DNA of 64,000 nucleotides from Streptomyces sp. L-9-10 (lineage in GTDB: Bacteria; Actinomycetota; Actinomycetes; Streptomycetales; Streptomycetaceae), in NCBI RefSeq assembly GCF_004151105.1, contig NZ_PHRF01000057.1, forward strand, positions 71,115 through 135,114, in the 5' to 3' direction. The notes under the pieces are model-generated. The model saw nothing but the letters and a program-made list of their open reading frames with translations, was not told the DNA's origin and ran no database searches. The position numbers were made by a program, and so were the translations under genes. This document shows, one piece after another, positions 17,488-26,849 of this stretch (within the stretch, counting starts at the first letter, position 1; each line of letters begins with the position of its first letter).

Positions 17488-17830
17488 CACGTCGTGGGCC
17501 GGGCGTTGGTCGTCTCAGGTTCCGGCCGGGTGAACGATCATCGACGGGAGCCGCACTCGTGCACGCGCCTGTCTCATCCCAAGCGCGGCGAACCGCTTGA
17601 CCAGATCCACCGCGGCCGAACCATAGGCATGGTTGTAGAACTCGAGGCCCCGCGTGGTGAGAGGAGAGTGGGGCCGTCCGGAGAGGATAATCGGCGGGAC
17701 GGGCAGCCCGTCAGGCCGAGCGGTTGCCCGGAAAGCGGCCGGTTGGCCCGGTAGGGCTTCTCGCCGGTCGCCGGTGGCTCGACAGGTGGCCGCCGCTGTC
17801 GGCGATCGACCCTTAACCAGGAGAAGAACC

Positions 17831-18403
17831 ATGGCCGTGCCCACGCCTTACACATCGACCGTCCGAGTCCCGCTTCCCGAGGAAGCGGACATCGCGCGGG
17901 TCATCGGCGACGGCTACGACCCCGACACCACCCTGCACGTGGTGAAGATGTTCGCCGGCACTCATGACATGTACCCAGCGTTGATGGGCATGGTGAAGGC
18001 GGTCTTCGGCGCGTCCGGCATCGATGCGAGGCACCGCGAGGTGATCATCCTGCGTGCCGCCTCCGTGCTGAACTGCCCCTACGAATGGCAGGCGAACAAG
18101 CAGATGGCTGCGAACGCCGGCCTCACCGAAGCCGAGATCAGCTCCCTCGCGGCGGACGGCACGGTCGAGGGCATCGACCAGGAGTACACCCTGCTCGCCC
18201 GGGCGACCGACGAACTACTCAAGACCGGCACGCTCACCGACCCCACGCTGCGGTCTCTCCTGGACGCCTTCGGTGACGTCGGAACGCGCAAGTACGTCAC
18301 GACGATCGCCTGGTTCAGCATGCTCAGCCTGTTCCTCAACGGCACCCGCGTTCCGATGGAGACCACGGACAAGATCGGCTCACGTACGTCACCACTGTCC
18401 TGA
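17831..18403 (+). CDS. Carboxymuconolactone decarboxylase-family (AhpD-like) protein
   Basis: A 190-residue all-helical protein. DARHREVIILRAASVLNCPYEWQANKQMA holds the CMD-family core with a single cysteine at the position usually occupied by the first Cys of AhpD CxxC. The ENH/EWQ pattern before it is family-like. Members with one Cys include peroxidase-like and gamma-carboxymuconolactone decarboxylases; activity cannot be chosen here. ATG at 17831 follows AGGAGAAGAACC; the longer ORF upstream has no ribosome site. It is the first intact gene inside the island. Confidence 0.8.
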   Translation: MAVPTPYTSTVRVPLPEEADIARVIGDGYDPDTTLHVVKMFAGTHDMYPALMGMVKAVFGASGIDARHREVIILRAASVLNCPYEWQANKQMAANAGLTEAEISSLAADGTVEGIDQEYTLLARATDELLKTGTLTDPTLRSLLDAFGDVGTRKYVTTIAWFSMLSLFLNGTRVPMETTDKIGSRTSPLS

Positions 18404-18542
18404 CCCATACAGCCGAGCCCGGCGGTTGCGGCGCGAGCAGCTACGCGCGGCCAACGGGGCCCACGACCGGCTCCCGGCCTCCGGCGGTGCCACTCGTACC
18501 TGCGGCCAGGACGTGGGTCGAGCCGGTGCGCTGCCGTCCGCG

Positions 18543-18659
18543 TTCGCCGGCCAGCGGCTGGGGTATGTCCCGGCCGGTGGTGGCGGCGATCAGCGGGTGC
18601 GCCACACGCGAGGTCAGATTGGCCTCGTGCCAGTAGCCGGGGTAGTCGGCGATCGCGCA
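18543..18659 (-). pseudogene. Fragment of a glucosyl-phosphoglycerate-synthase-like glycosyltransferase
   Basis: A minus-strand stretch reads ADYPGYWHEANLTSRVAH followed by PLIAATTGRDIPQPLAGE with strong GC3 bias. The HPL…IPQPLAGE segment is typical of GT2/GT81-like enzymes of the GpgS type. Neither end of the gene is present, and the reading decays on both sides. It is a small relic in the gene-poor part of the island. Confidence 0.4.
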
Positions 18660-18689
18660 TCCGGCACCGGCCCCAATGCGGAGTGCCCG

Positions 18690-18905
18690 GTACACGCCGG
18701 GGTCGGCGGTTTCGCCTGCGACTGCACCGCGCTGGCGGTCCCGCTCCCGACCGCCATCCGCACCGGCCATGCCGACGGCACCGACACCGACCTCGCCCGC
18801 GCCGGCGACGCCGACGGGATGCGGGAGCTGACCGGCGAGGTCGTGGCCATCGCCACTGCCCTGCGCGGCACCACCCGACTCCGCCACCACGGCGGCGGCT
18901 TCTCT
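18690..18905 (+). pseudogene. Coding-like remnant of unknown family
   Basis: A plus-strand frame (…DTDLARAGDADGMRELTGEV…) has almost every third base G or C over about 70 codons, unlike the flanks, but has no start with a ribosome site and no recognisable family. The 18404-19116 gap otherwise holds only this and the glycosyltransferase relic. Treated as gene debris. Confidence 0.3.
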
Positions 18906-19116
18906 CCCTCCCCGCCACAGTCCAACTTGTTTCGGCCGAGAGCTCCGCTGGCCATCCTCGCAGGGGTTCGCGGACAACTCGAATCAGAAAAAAGTAGGAA
19001 CCTCTAGGAAATAAGTTCCGACTTCTCTGCTGGGGAAGCTGGCGGCTCGGATCGTTCCACGGTTCCAGAGGCGTTCTGCGGCTACCTGCCTGCGCTGGGG
19101 GACTATCGGTCGGATG

Positions 19117-19323
19117 TTACGAGTCGAGGTCTGTTTCGTGAGGATCGGGGTGATCCTTGTGCCACTTCTCGATCTCCGGCCTTAACAACATGCCAATCAG
19201 GTCACCAAGGTAGAGGCCCCTCTCGTACGCCATGCGCTTCAGGGCTTCTCGCTCGGTCTTGGCCAGCGTGACGTACTCAGGAACGGCCTCCTTCCGCTGA
19301 TAGCCGCAGCAAAGGGCCCGCAT
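19117..19323 (-). CDS. Small hypothetical protein, possibly 5'-truncated
   Basis: A 68-residue ORF from the only ATG in frame. The frame stays open upstream to about 19430 without a start and continues to look protein-like (EKHLEVQRCAEELKCYLYPP…), with five cysteines spread over the junction that could bind a metal. Codon use is less GC-biased than in neighbouring genes, suggesting foreign origin. It lies directly downstream of the phage-capsid relic and may be the surviving 3' part of a phage or plasmid gene. No family recognised. Confidence 0.35.
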   Translation of the reverse strand: MRALCCGYQRKEAVPEYVTLAKTEREALKRMAYERGLYLGDLIGMLLRPEIEKWHKDHPDPHETDLDS

Positions 19324-19439
19324 GCAGTAGTTCTTCGACGGGCGGACCTCCTCCGATGTCCACGGCGGGTAGAGGTAGCACTTCAGCTCTTCGGCGCACC
19401 GCTGGACTTCGAGGTGTTTCTCCGGTCGCCGCCGGGGGT

Positions 19440-19910
19440 GCGCTCACGGCCAAAGTGATGCTGGAACCAGAGACGCCGAGCAGGGTCTTGCCGGCGACGA
19501 CCTGCCGGCCCTGCCTCGACGAGGCGCGGGATGCCCGATGGGTAGTGGCGACGGTCTCGGCGGCAAGGCGGTCGACGGCCTGCGCGCCGTGGGGTCCGCT
19601 CGGCCACCGTGCTGCGGTCGTCTCCCAGTACGCGGAGTTCGGCAAGGGCGGAGTGTCGGCCGGAGTCGTACGCCTCAGCGGCGACGCGCCGTACCTCCTG
19701 GTCCGACGCCCCGAGCGAGGGTGTCGAGCAGTACGTCGGCCACGCGGCGCAACGGAGCGATGGCGGCGAGCTTGGCCACTGCTCACCGTGCGCCTCCTGC
19801 CCGGCGGCGAGCTGCAGCGCGCACAGGGCGAACAGGCGTTGCTCGACATCGGCGTACAGGTCGGCCGTCATCGCGGTGAGGTACGCGACCTGATCGGGAA
19901 GCACACGCAC
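19440..19910 (-). pseudogene. Broken phage minor capsid protein 2 gene
   Basis: Consecutive minus-strand frames read LTAMTADLYADVEQRLFALC, then VAKLAAIAPLRRVADVLLD, then VAAEAYDSGRHSALAELRVL, then AQAVDRLAAETVATTHRAS. Together they follow, in order, the N-terminal third of the phage minor capsid 2 family found in Streptomyces prophages (…YERAEQRL…, KLAAI…LRRAAQ…, AEAYNTGHRAAVAEL, AQAVDRLAAE…THR). At least three frameshifts separate them, and the remainder of the gene is missing. It is a prophage relic. Confidence 0.5.
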
Positions 19911-20061
19911 GAGTGGCTTGGCTCCTGACGAGCAGTCACAGTCCTGACCCGGCCTTCAACTTGAGGGTGGTTCTGCTTGTCTGATCTAGGTCATTCGGGC
20001 ATCCTGGTTTCATCGGTGCACGTCGCATCGGTAACAACTCAACAGAGTGAAAGGGACTCAC

Positions 20062-20382
20062 ATGTCTCGATGCAGGAGGGCACTCCATAGTGCCGCTGGG
20101 CGTCTCGCCCGGCCTCTGCGGTACTTCGGGCCGCAGCGTTTGTCCACAACGCCGACTGACGAAGGCAACCTATCGACCCCTCGCCGACGGGGTCGACGTG
20201 TTCAACATGCACAGGTTGCTGCGTCGCTTCTCGTAGTCCTTGTTACAGGTTTTTTTCGGGTTGACGCGGGATGCGGGGAAGTGCACTCCCTGCCAGCCGC
20301 CCAACAAGTATGTGACTGGCTCGGAGCGCCACCATCAAAAACGGTGGGACCGGGACCTTTTGAAGATTCAATTGTTGATTGA
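20062..20382 (+). CDS. Hypothetical small protein with one membrane segment
   Basis: A 106-residue basic protein with a hydrophobic segment (VAASLLVVLVTGFF) near residues 52-66, after an Arg-rich stretch. AAAGGGAC lies six bases before the ATG and a strong terminator follows 44 bases after the stop, so it has the outline of an independent transcription unit. Its base composition is lower in GC than its neighbours, especially at the 3' end. No family recognised. A second frame (…ATYRPLADGVDVFNMHRLL) inside it also looks coding-like, so the ORF may be a fusion of debris. Confidence 0.4.
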   Translation: MSRCRRALHSAAGRLARPLRYFGPQRLSTTPTDEGNLSTPRRRGRRVQHAQVAASLLVVLVTGFFRVDAGCGEVHSLPAAQQVCDWLGAPPSKTVGPGPFEDSIVD

Positions 20383-20425
20383 TTTTGAGTGACCATCTAC
20401 TGACAACCTAGGTAGCCAGAGGGCC

Positions 20426-20456
20426 AGGGCCCGCACCTTGTGTGCGGGCCCTTTTT
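20426..20456 (+). terminator. Rho-independent terminator
   Basis: An 11-bp perfect stem AGGGCCCGCAC (20426-20436) and GTGCGGGCCCT (20442-20452) with a 5-base loop, followed by TTTTT. It closes the small plus-strand unit and also faces the end of the FUSC gene. Confidence 0.9.
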
Positions 20457-20526
20457 CATGCGGCGAGCGGGAAACTCCCGGCGGTGTCGAGCCCGTTCTT
20501 CGAGAACGGCACATCCTCTCTTCCAC

Positions 20527-22686
20527 CTATCCGGCGGGGTTGCGGCGCAGGATGGTCTCCAGCGTGTCGAGGGCATCGGCCAGGCTGTCGGTGACGGGCA
20601 CGAGGCGTGCGTCAATGGCCGGTGCTTGGTCACGGAGCGCTGTCTGTAGTCGGTGAAGTGGGGGCAGCTTTCCCGGCGGTTGCTGAGATCTCAGCGCCTC
20701 GGCCAGCGAACGCATCGTGGTGCCGAAGGCGGTGCCGAGGTTGTCGACCGGCTCGGTGCGGGCATCGCCACTTCGGCTCTTTTCCCGGGAGGCAACCGGC
20801 GCGGACGTGGTGAGCAGGGCGTGCAGCGACAGTTCGGTGTTGGCCAGTCGGGTCATGGTGGCGACCAGTTTCCGCGCCATGGCCGGGGTCAGCGGTGGTT
20901 GCGGCGGCTCATCGGCCAGACGGGCGGCGGATGCCTCGGCGTCGCTCAGGGCGCGGCGGGCGGAGGTTTGAAGGGCGCGCAGCCGTGCGGAGGGGATCTG
21001 TCCGGGGTGCGCGTACTCGCGGAGCAAGGCGGTTCCGTACGTTCCTTGGGCCTCCATGAGGCGGGCGAACTTCTTGTGCGCGGCCGTGCCCTCCCAGGTG
21101 GGCCATAGCGAATAGGCGACGAGTGCGAGTGCCGTCCCGATCGCCGTGGAGGTCAGGCGGGCTGCCGCGGTGGTTCCGGCAGGAAGCCCGAGGATTTCGA
21201 GGAGGATCACGATGAAGAGGGTGAGGAAGATGCTGTAGAGCAGGTAGTTCACATCGAACAGGGCATAGGCGACCGCTACCGTGATCGCCGCCGCGATGAT
21301 GAGACCGCTCGGGACCACATGCGCCATGGCGGCCACCGCCGCCCCCAGCCCTGCTCCGGCCGCCGTTCCAATGGCCCGCTGGATGCTCTGGTACACCGTG
21401 GCGTTGTAGTCCGGTTTGAGTACGAGAAAGATCGTCAGCACGATCCAGCGGCCCTCGTACAGGCCGCTGGCCTGGACGATCACCTCGGCGAGACCCACGG
21501 TGACAGCGAGCCGTACAGCGTGTCGCCCGGTCTCACCGGTAGGGGTGAGGTTCGCGCGCAGGGTAAGAGCGGCCCATTTCCCGGTCTCCGGCGGAATGGG
21601 TGTCCGCTGTCCGCGCGGCAGCTCACCCTTCACCTTTCGTCCAGGAACAGGATCGAGCCGGGCGAGGATGCCGGTGGCGGCCCGTAAGTGCCCAAGGACG
21701 TCATCGGCGGCCCAGCGCCAGTCCGCGGCAGCCGGGGGTACGGGCAGCGCCGCCATCAGCCGGCGCAGCTCGAAGACGCGGTCGGCGCGCTCTGCTCGCT
21801 TCGTGGTCAGTGTGTCCGCGATGGCCTCCAGCGCCGCGTTGGCATCAGCGGCGAAGCGGGATACCGCCCGCCGCGAGGGCGCGTCGATCGACTGGGTGGC
21901 CAGTGCGGCCAGACCGGCGCGGACACTTTCCGCCTCCTCCAGCAGGTCATCGAAGGCCAGCCGCACGGCGTCGGGCAGCAGCGGGTTGGGGTCGGTGAGC
22001 CGGGCAGCGGCCGGGAAAGCGAGCGGCGGCGGAACGCCGCCTCTGCCGGCGGCCACTTCGGAGGCGTACCCGGCCAGGCCGCGATACGAGGCCGCCAACG
22101 CCGCGCGCTCCGGATCACCGCGCCGCAGCGCCCAGGAGGCGATGACCAGAGCCGCTTGAAACAAGCCGCCGGCCAGCACCAGGCCGGCACGCAGCGCGGC
22201 AGACGTCGGCCCCAGCGGAATACCCACCGCGATCAGCAGCGCCACAGCGCCCTGGACGACCGCCACGCTCCATCGCGGCCCCAGACAGACCGCCAGCCCG
22301 ACGAGATACCCCCAGATCATGACAACGAGAACCAGCAGCCAGGGAGCGGCAGCCACCGTGGTGGCGCCGACGAAGGTCGACACCGCCATCCCGACGCTCG
22401 CCGCCGCCACGGCCGCCACCCGGGTGCGCGTCACGCCCTGAAACGACGCGAACCCGGCAGGCAACGCCCCCAGCGACGCGAAAGCGCCGTAGTCCAGATG
22501 GCCCGTGGCCGACCCCACGGCGAGTGGGACGATCACACCCGTAGCGACCCGGGCCGCGCGCCAGAGCGCGACATCGCCCCATCGGAACGGCCCGAACCGC
22601 AGCAGTTCCCGCCACCGGAATCCGCCCAGATAGCTGCGAGTCGCCCGCAGACCACCGCGCGTGCGTTCAGGGTCGCGATCGGCCAT
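20527..22686 (-). CDS. FUSC-family integral membrane protein
   Basis: A 719-residue protein with two blocks of membrane helices (about 45-190 and 395-520), each followed by a long cytoplasmic helical region. The second block, with EGRWIVLTIFLVLKPDYNATVYQSIQRAIGTAAGAGLGA, matches the fusaric-acid-resistance/YccS/AaeB core. Such proteins are proposed exporters of aromatic acids. It is a single-gene minus-strand unit. Nearby small-molecule genes (tautomerase, FAH hydrolase) fit an aromatic-acid theme, but they are on the other strand. Confidence 0.85.
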   Translation of the reverse strand: MADRDPERTRGGLRATRSYLGGFRWRELLRFGPFRWGDVALWRAARVATGVIVPLAVGSATGHLDYGAFASLGALPAGFASFQGVTRTRVAAVAAASVGMAVSTFVGATTVAAAPWLLVLVVMIWGYLVGLAVCLGPRWSVAVVQGAVALLIAVGIPLGPTSAALRAGLVLAGGLFQAALVIASWALRRGDPERAALAASYRGLAGYASEVAAGRGGVPPPLAFPAAARLTDPNPLLPDAVRLAFDDLLEEAESVRAGLAALATQSIDAPSRRAVSRFAADANAALEAIADTLTTKRAERADRVFELRRLMAALPVPPAAADWRWAADDVLGHLRAATGILARLDPVPGRKVKGELPRGQRTPIPPETGKWAALTLRANLTPTGETGRHAVRLAVTVGLAEVIVQASGLYEGRWIVLTIFLVLKPDYNATVYQSIQRAIGTAAGAGLGAAVAAMAHVVPSGLIIAAAITVAVAYALFDVNYLLYSIFLTLFIVILLEILGLPAGTTAAARLTSTAIGTALALVAYSLWPTWEGTAAHKKFARLMEAQGTYGTALLREYAHPGQIPSARLRALQTSARRALSDAEASAARLADEPPQPPLTPAMARKLVATMTRLANTELSLHALLTTSAPVASREKSRSGDARTEPVDNLGTAFGTTMRSLAEALRSQQPPGKLPPLHRLQTALRDQAPAIDARLVPVTDSLADALDTLETILRRNPAG

Positions 22687-23248
22687 ATCCCATACCTACC
22701 GTGGAGCGGCCGAATCAAGACCTGTGTCACGATCTTGGAACGGTGAGCCCGGACCGGCTCCCGAAGCACCGGCTCAGAGGCGATGTACAGCCGTCACGGC
22801 CTGCGCCTGTTGCTTGACCGCCGACCGCGATCGGCCCACCGGCACTGCTGCTCCACGACGCCCGGCGTGAGGTGAGGCTGGACGCCGGAGGGCGGCACAT
22901 GCCCTGGCTCCATGGCTCCCAGGACTTGCGCGAACGAAAGCGGCGTGGCTGCATGGAACACAGGCCGGTTTGATCTTGCGCCCGCCCTGTACGGAACCCG
23001 CACTATCGCCGGCCCCGTCATCGGTGGTCCAGCGCGCGGTGTGATCTTCCGGCCCCGCTCACGATGGCCGTCACGAGCCGTCCGCGCGATGCCTGGCGTG
23101 GGCGCGGCTGGCATCGGCCAAGCGGCATCCGGAAGCCGGAGAGTCGCGTGGCCGGAGCACGCCGCTCATGTGGACGGCCGCACGGTCGGTCCGGCATCCG
23201 CTGCGGACACTCATGCGTGCCTGACATTGCCTGATCGGAGAACCCGCA
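22687..23248. other. Gap without recognisable genes
   Basis: 562 bp between the divergent FUSC and tautomerase genes. Open frames here lack ribosome sites and family resemblance. It must contain the promoters for both flanking genes; no clear -35/-10 pair was identified. Confidence 0.5.
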
Positions 23249-23641
23249 GTGCCACTTGTGTACCTCGACATCGTTGAAGGCCGCTCGCCGACCGAGATCC
23301 GCACTCTGCTCGACGCCGTCCACGAGGCCGTCGTAGAAGCCTTCGAGGTACCGGAGCGCGACCGCTACCAGGTTGTACGCAGTCACCCGGCCAACGAGAT
23401 CATCGCACTGGATACGGGCCTCGGGATTGCCCGCACCTCGCGGGTGGTGATCATGCACGTGGTCAGCCGGCAGCGCGACCGCGCGCAGAAAGAGCGGTTC
23501 TACGCGCTGCTGTCGCGCAGCCTCACCCGCGACTGCGGTCTGGACCCCGCGGATCTGGTGGTCGCCGTCAGTGAAAACGGCGACGAGGACTGGTCCTTCG
23601 GACATGGCCGCGCCCAGTTCCTGACCGGCGAACTGACCTGA
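23249..23641 (+). CDS. Tautomerase-superfamily protein
   Basis: A 130-residue protein. The GTG start is followed directly by Pro (MPLVYLDIVEG), giving the N-terminal catalytic proline of the 4-oxalocrotonate tautomerase/MIF superfamily. HEAVVEAFEVPERDRYQVV and LDTGLG…SRVVIMHVV follow the longer tautomerase_2 pattern. Likely role: keto-enol tautomerisation of a small unsaturated acid. GGAG lies eight bases before the GTG. It is 72 bp upstream of the FAH-family gene on the same strand, so the two probably act in one degradation pathway. Confidence 0.8.
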   Translation: MPLVYLDIVEGRSPTEIRTLLDAVHEAVVEAFEVPERDRYQVVRSHPANEIIALDTGLGIARTSRVVIMHVVSRQRDRAQKERFYALLSRSLTRDCGLDPADLVVAVSENGDEDWSFGHGRAQFLTGELT

Positions 23642-23713
23642 GCAGGTGGGTAGCGGCATACCTCTGAGCGGCGGTGGCCGGTTGACCGGCCGCTGCTACG
23701 AAAGGTGGGAGCT

Positions 23714-24565
23714 ATGAAACTCGCGACGTTCGATACCGGTACCGGACAGCATGTCGGTTTCGCCGACGGTGACGAGGTGGTGGACCTGACGGCGGCCGAT
23801 CCGTCGATGGTGACGATGACCGAACTGCTGGAGCGCGACCCGAGGCAGGTGTGGGCCGCCTCCGGCTCGGCCCCGAGGCTGCCGCTCTCGGGGGTAAAGC
23901 TGTGCGCGCCGGTGCCCAGGCCGCCCAAGTTTCTCGCCATCGGCTACAACTACGCCGCCCACCTTGAAGAGACCCACATGGAGCGGCCGAGCCGCCAGGC
24001 CTGGTTCAACAAGCAGCAGACCTGCATCATCGGGTCCGGCGAACCGATCTGGATCCCGGCGATCGCCCCGGACGAGGTCGACTACGAGGGCGAACTTGGT
24101 CTGGTGATCGGCAAGCGGTGCAAGGATGTCCCGAACGAAAAGCGCGCAGTGCTGGATGTGACCGCGGGGTTCACCATCGTCAACGACGTTAGTGTGCGCG
24201 ATTGGCAGGCGCTTGAGCCGGGGATGGTAGTCAGCAAGTCTTTCGATACCCACGGAGCGATCGGTCCGTGGATTGTCACCCCGGACGAGATCGGCGACCC
24301 GCTCGATCTGCGGTTGCGTACGTACGTCAGTGGTGACTTGCGCCAGGACGGACATACGGCGGACATGCTGTTCAATCTGTACGAGCAAGTCGCCTACCTC
24401 TCCAGTGCGTTCACCCTGGAGGTCGGAGACGTGCTGGCCACTGGCACCCCGAGCGGCATCGCCTGGCACCGGCCCGGCAAGTATCTCAAGGCAGGCGACA
24501 CCGTTCGCATCGAGATCGACAAGATCGGAACCCTGGAGAACCCCGTCATCGACGAACCCCGCTGA
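23714..24565 (+). CDS. Fumarylacetoacetate hydrolase-family protein
   Basis: A 283-residue enzyme. FLAIGYNYAAH, DEVDYEGELGLVIGK, TIVNDVSVRDWQ and EVGDVLATGTPSGIAW form the metal-binding and catalytic core of the FAH family, with acidic ligands in the VDYEGEL strand. Members cleave or decarboxylate acylpyruvates and 2-oxo-alkene-dioates in aromatic catabolism. ATG at 23714 follows AAAGGTGGGAGCT. With the preceding tautomerase it suggests the lower part of a meta-cleavage-like route, although no ring-cleaving dioxygenase is present in the window. Confidence 0.88.
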   Translation: MKLATFDTGTGQHVGFADGDEVVDLTAADPSMVTMTELLERDPRQVWAASGSAPRLPLSGVKLCAPVPRPPKFLAIGYNYAAHLEETHMERPSRQAWFNKQQTCIIGSGEPIWIPAIAPDEVDYEGELGLVIGKRCKDVPNEKRAVLDVTAGFTIVNDVSVRDWQALEPGMVVSKSFDTHGAIGPWIVTPDEIGDPLDLRLRTYVSGDLRQDGHTADMLFNLYEQVAYLSSAFTLEVGDVLATGTPSGIAWHRPGKYLKAGDTVRIEIDKIGTLENPVIDEPR

Positions 24566-24688
24566 CCATTCCCGTGCCTCACCGACAGGTCCGCGAACAA
24601 CCGAAGATCACCCGACCGGCAGGACTCGCAACAACCTGACAAAGCCCCCGCGCCGTGCCCCCGCCAATGGTGATGCGACGTTCCCCCC

Positions 24689-25558
24689 TCATGCGGTCGG
24701 CGGCTGCTTCCTCACGTAGTCGACGGCGGCAAGGTCGTCATCGTCATGTCCGGCTGCGACGGTCGTTTCCAGGCGGTCCCGGACGGCTTGAAGCAGAGGG
24801 CTGGGGGCGGCGGTGGCCGCGGCCAGGTCGATGTCTTTCAGGGCGAGTTGCACCGCGAATCCGGGCGTGTATGACGCGTCGTCCATGGCGCTTACTTTTT
24901 GCAACTCGTACGGCATGGCGAGCGGCCCCGCCTCGAGTGCCCGGGTGAACGTCGCATGGTCGACGCCGAGCGCGTCACACAGCGCGAGGACGTCACTCAT
25001 GGCGACCGTCGAGGCGGCCATCCAGGCGTTGACGGCGATCTTGACGGCGCTGCCTTCGACCCCCGTCCCGACGTGCAGCACGGATGAGCCGAGATCCTCC
25101 AGCACGGGACGCGCCCGCGTAAGGACGTCCTCGGGGCCGGCAACCAGCCAGACAAGGCTGCCCTGACGGGCGGGAGCGGTGCTTCCCGAGACCGGTGCGT
25201 CGAGGAACGCGACACCGTGGTCACGAGCCTGACCGGCCAGGGTGGCGGCGCTGCGTGGGCCTACCGTGCTCGCCTGTACCCAGACGGCATCGTTGTCGAG
25301 CCGGGTGATGGCATCTGCCATGGCCTCCGTGACCGCAGCGCCGTCCCGCAGCACCGTGATGACGACGGAAGCGCCGGAGACTGCATTGCCCACCGTACTC
25401 ACGGCCATGACACCGGTAGCGTTCTCCGCCACCGACCGGGCCCTGTCCGGCGTACGATTCCACAGCCGGACCTCGTGACCGGTTTCTCCGAGCCGCGTCG
25501 CCATCGCGGCGCCGAGTGAGCCCGCTCCGAGAACAGCGACAGTGGAGGTGTGCGACAT
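24689..25558 (-). CDS. NAD(P)-dependent beta-hydroxyacid dehydrogenase
   Basis: A 289-residue protein of the 3-hydroxyisobutyrate/6-phosphogluconate dehydrogenase superfamily. AVLGAGSLGAAMA is the dinucleotide-binding loop, followed by WNRTPDRA which, with Arg after the second strand, favours NADP. FLDAPVSGS is the substrate loop, and the lysine of VKIAVNAW is the catalytic position. The C-terminal helical domain is intact. AAGGA precedes the ATG. It is convergent with the FAH gene. The substrate is unknown. Confidence 0.88.
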   Translation of the reverse strand: MSHTSTVAVLGAGSLGAAMATRLGETGHEVRLWNRTPDRARSVAENATGVMAVSTVGNAVSGASVVITVLRDGAAVTEAMADAITRLDNDAVWVQASTVGPRSAATLAGQARDHGVAFLDAPVSGSTAPARQGSLVWLVAGPEDVLTRARPVLEDLGSSVLHVGTGVEGSAVKIAVNAWMAASTVAMSDVLALCDALGVDHATFTRALEAGPLAMPYELQKVSAMDDASYTPGFAVQLALKDIDLAAATAAPSPLLQAVRDRLETTVAAGHDDDDLAAVDYVRKQPPTA

Positions 25559-25817
25559 GAAAGGCTTCCTTTCTCCCGCTTCTCCTTACTCCATCGTCCG
25601 CTGGGAACCCCAGATTTTCCTGGCGAGGGAAACGCAGCCCCCGCCCTGACCTGCCGATGAGCGAATGCGTGCCTACGGGGCCGCACCGCCGCGCTCGGCA
25701 GAGCTCCTTGTCCGCGACAAGTACACGGGCCTCGTCCGACCGATCGACACCGTGCGGACGTCCTCGCTCGGTCTTGGCCAACGTGATGGCTGGGGGCGGG
25801 GGTAGCCAGGCCGATCC

Positions 25818-26727
25818 TCATTCGACCTCATCAGCCACGGCAGGAACCTGCGCAGGGATCCGCAACGAACCGGGCCGCAGAAGGACCCCTGGGGGCGCGA
25901 AGGGTGCGATGACACCGGAGCGGGCCAGGTGCAGGACGGTCCGTGCCACTCGTGCTGCCGCGTTGGGCACCTGACGGAAGCTCGGGAAGTCGTTCACGTC
26001 GACGACGACCGGGCCTTCGGGCCCGAGCAGCACATCTACACCGTACAGATCCAGGCCGTACACCCGCCCCGCCTGGGCCACTATCGCGGCTACTTCCGCG
26101 GTCAGTGGCACGAGCCGTTCGGGGACCGTGCGCTCAGGATGCAGCGGCGAACATCGCTGGGTGGCGAAGAGTTCACCGCCGACGCTGTAGACCTTGAGGT
26201 CCACTCCCGAGTTGGGCACGTAGGGCTGGGCTATCAGCATCCCCTCCCCGGCCGGCCGGCCGGTCGTGCCGGCCGGTCAGCTGTTCCGGCGAGGTCACCA
26301 GTCTTACCGCCCTTCCGGAGCTGCCGTCCGCGGGCTTGACGACGAGGGGGTACTCCGCCGCCGGTATCTCTCTCAGCGACTCCTGCTGTACGGCCGCGTA
26401 CGTCACGGGCATGGGCAGCCCGTGGTTGCGTCCGATGGCTGCCGCCAGCACCTTGTCCCGTACACCGCGGACCGACCGCGCGTCGTCGATGGTGGTCAGT
26501 CCGGCCGTGGCCGCCGCCTCCAGCAAGGACAGACCCGGCCCGCCGGACACCGTCTTGAGTACCCAGGCGTCGTGCCTTCCCGTCTGTACTCGCTCCGAGA
26601 TCCGGATCAGGGTGCTGCCGGGCCGCAGCACATCCACGTGGTGTCCCCAGGATCTGAGCTGGTGGATCACCTCGACGGGCATGCCGTCGTGCCGGTACTG
26701 CTCCTCGACCAGAAAGCAGAGTCTCAT
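25818..26727 (-). pseudogene. ATP-grasp ligase gene with a frameshift
   Basis: Two overlapping frames together give one complete ATP-grasp protein. The first (from ATG 26727, GGAG seven bases upstream) runs through PLVVKPADGSSGRAVRLV, the ATP-binding strand pair. The second picks up at MLIAQPYVPNSGVDLKVY and includes GLDLYGVDVLL and VVVDVNDFPSF, the RimK-like metal site. The switch of one base falls within about 26240-26262, a run of CCGGCC repeats prone to slippage or to sequencing error. If real, the gene is inactivated after about 155 residues. The substrate is unknown; RimK-like enzymes join a carboxylate to an amine. Confidence 0.75.
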
Positions 26728-26849
26728 CGGTCTCTCCTGCACCGTCATGCGCTGTTACTGGAATCGCGTCGTCCAGTTGGCAACGTTCGTGTAGTGGGTC
26801 CGGTCCGTTGCCGCCCGGTCCCCGGGCGGCAACGGACGGGGCAGGGGCG

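Noticed and set aside
17515..17650. Minus-strand stretch reading EFYNHAYGSAAVDLVKRFAAL
   Set aside because: It looks somewhat protein-like, but codon bias is only moderate, no start is found and no family is recognised; could be debris or chance.
22912..23277. Open frames before the tautomerase gene
   Set aside because: No ribosome site, no conserved pattern, and the true gene start with Pro after GTG lies inside this frame's end.
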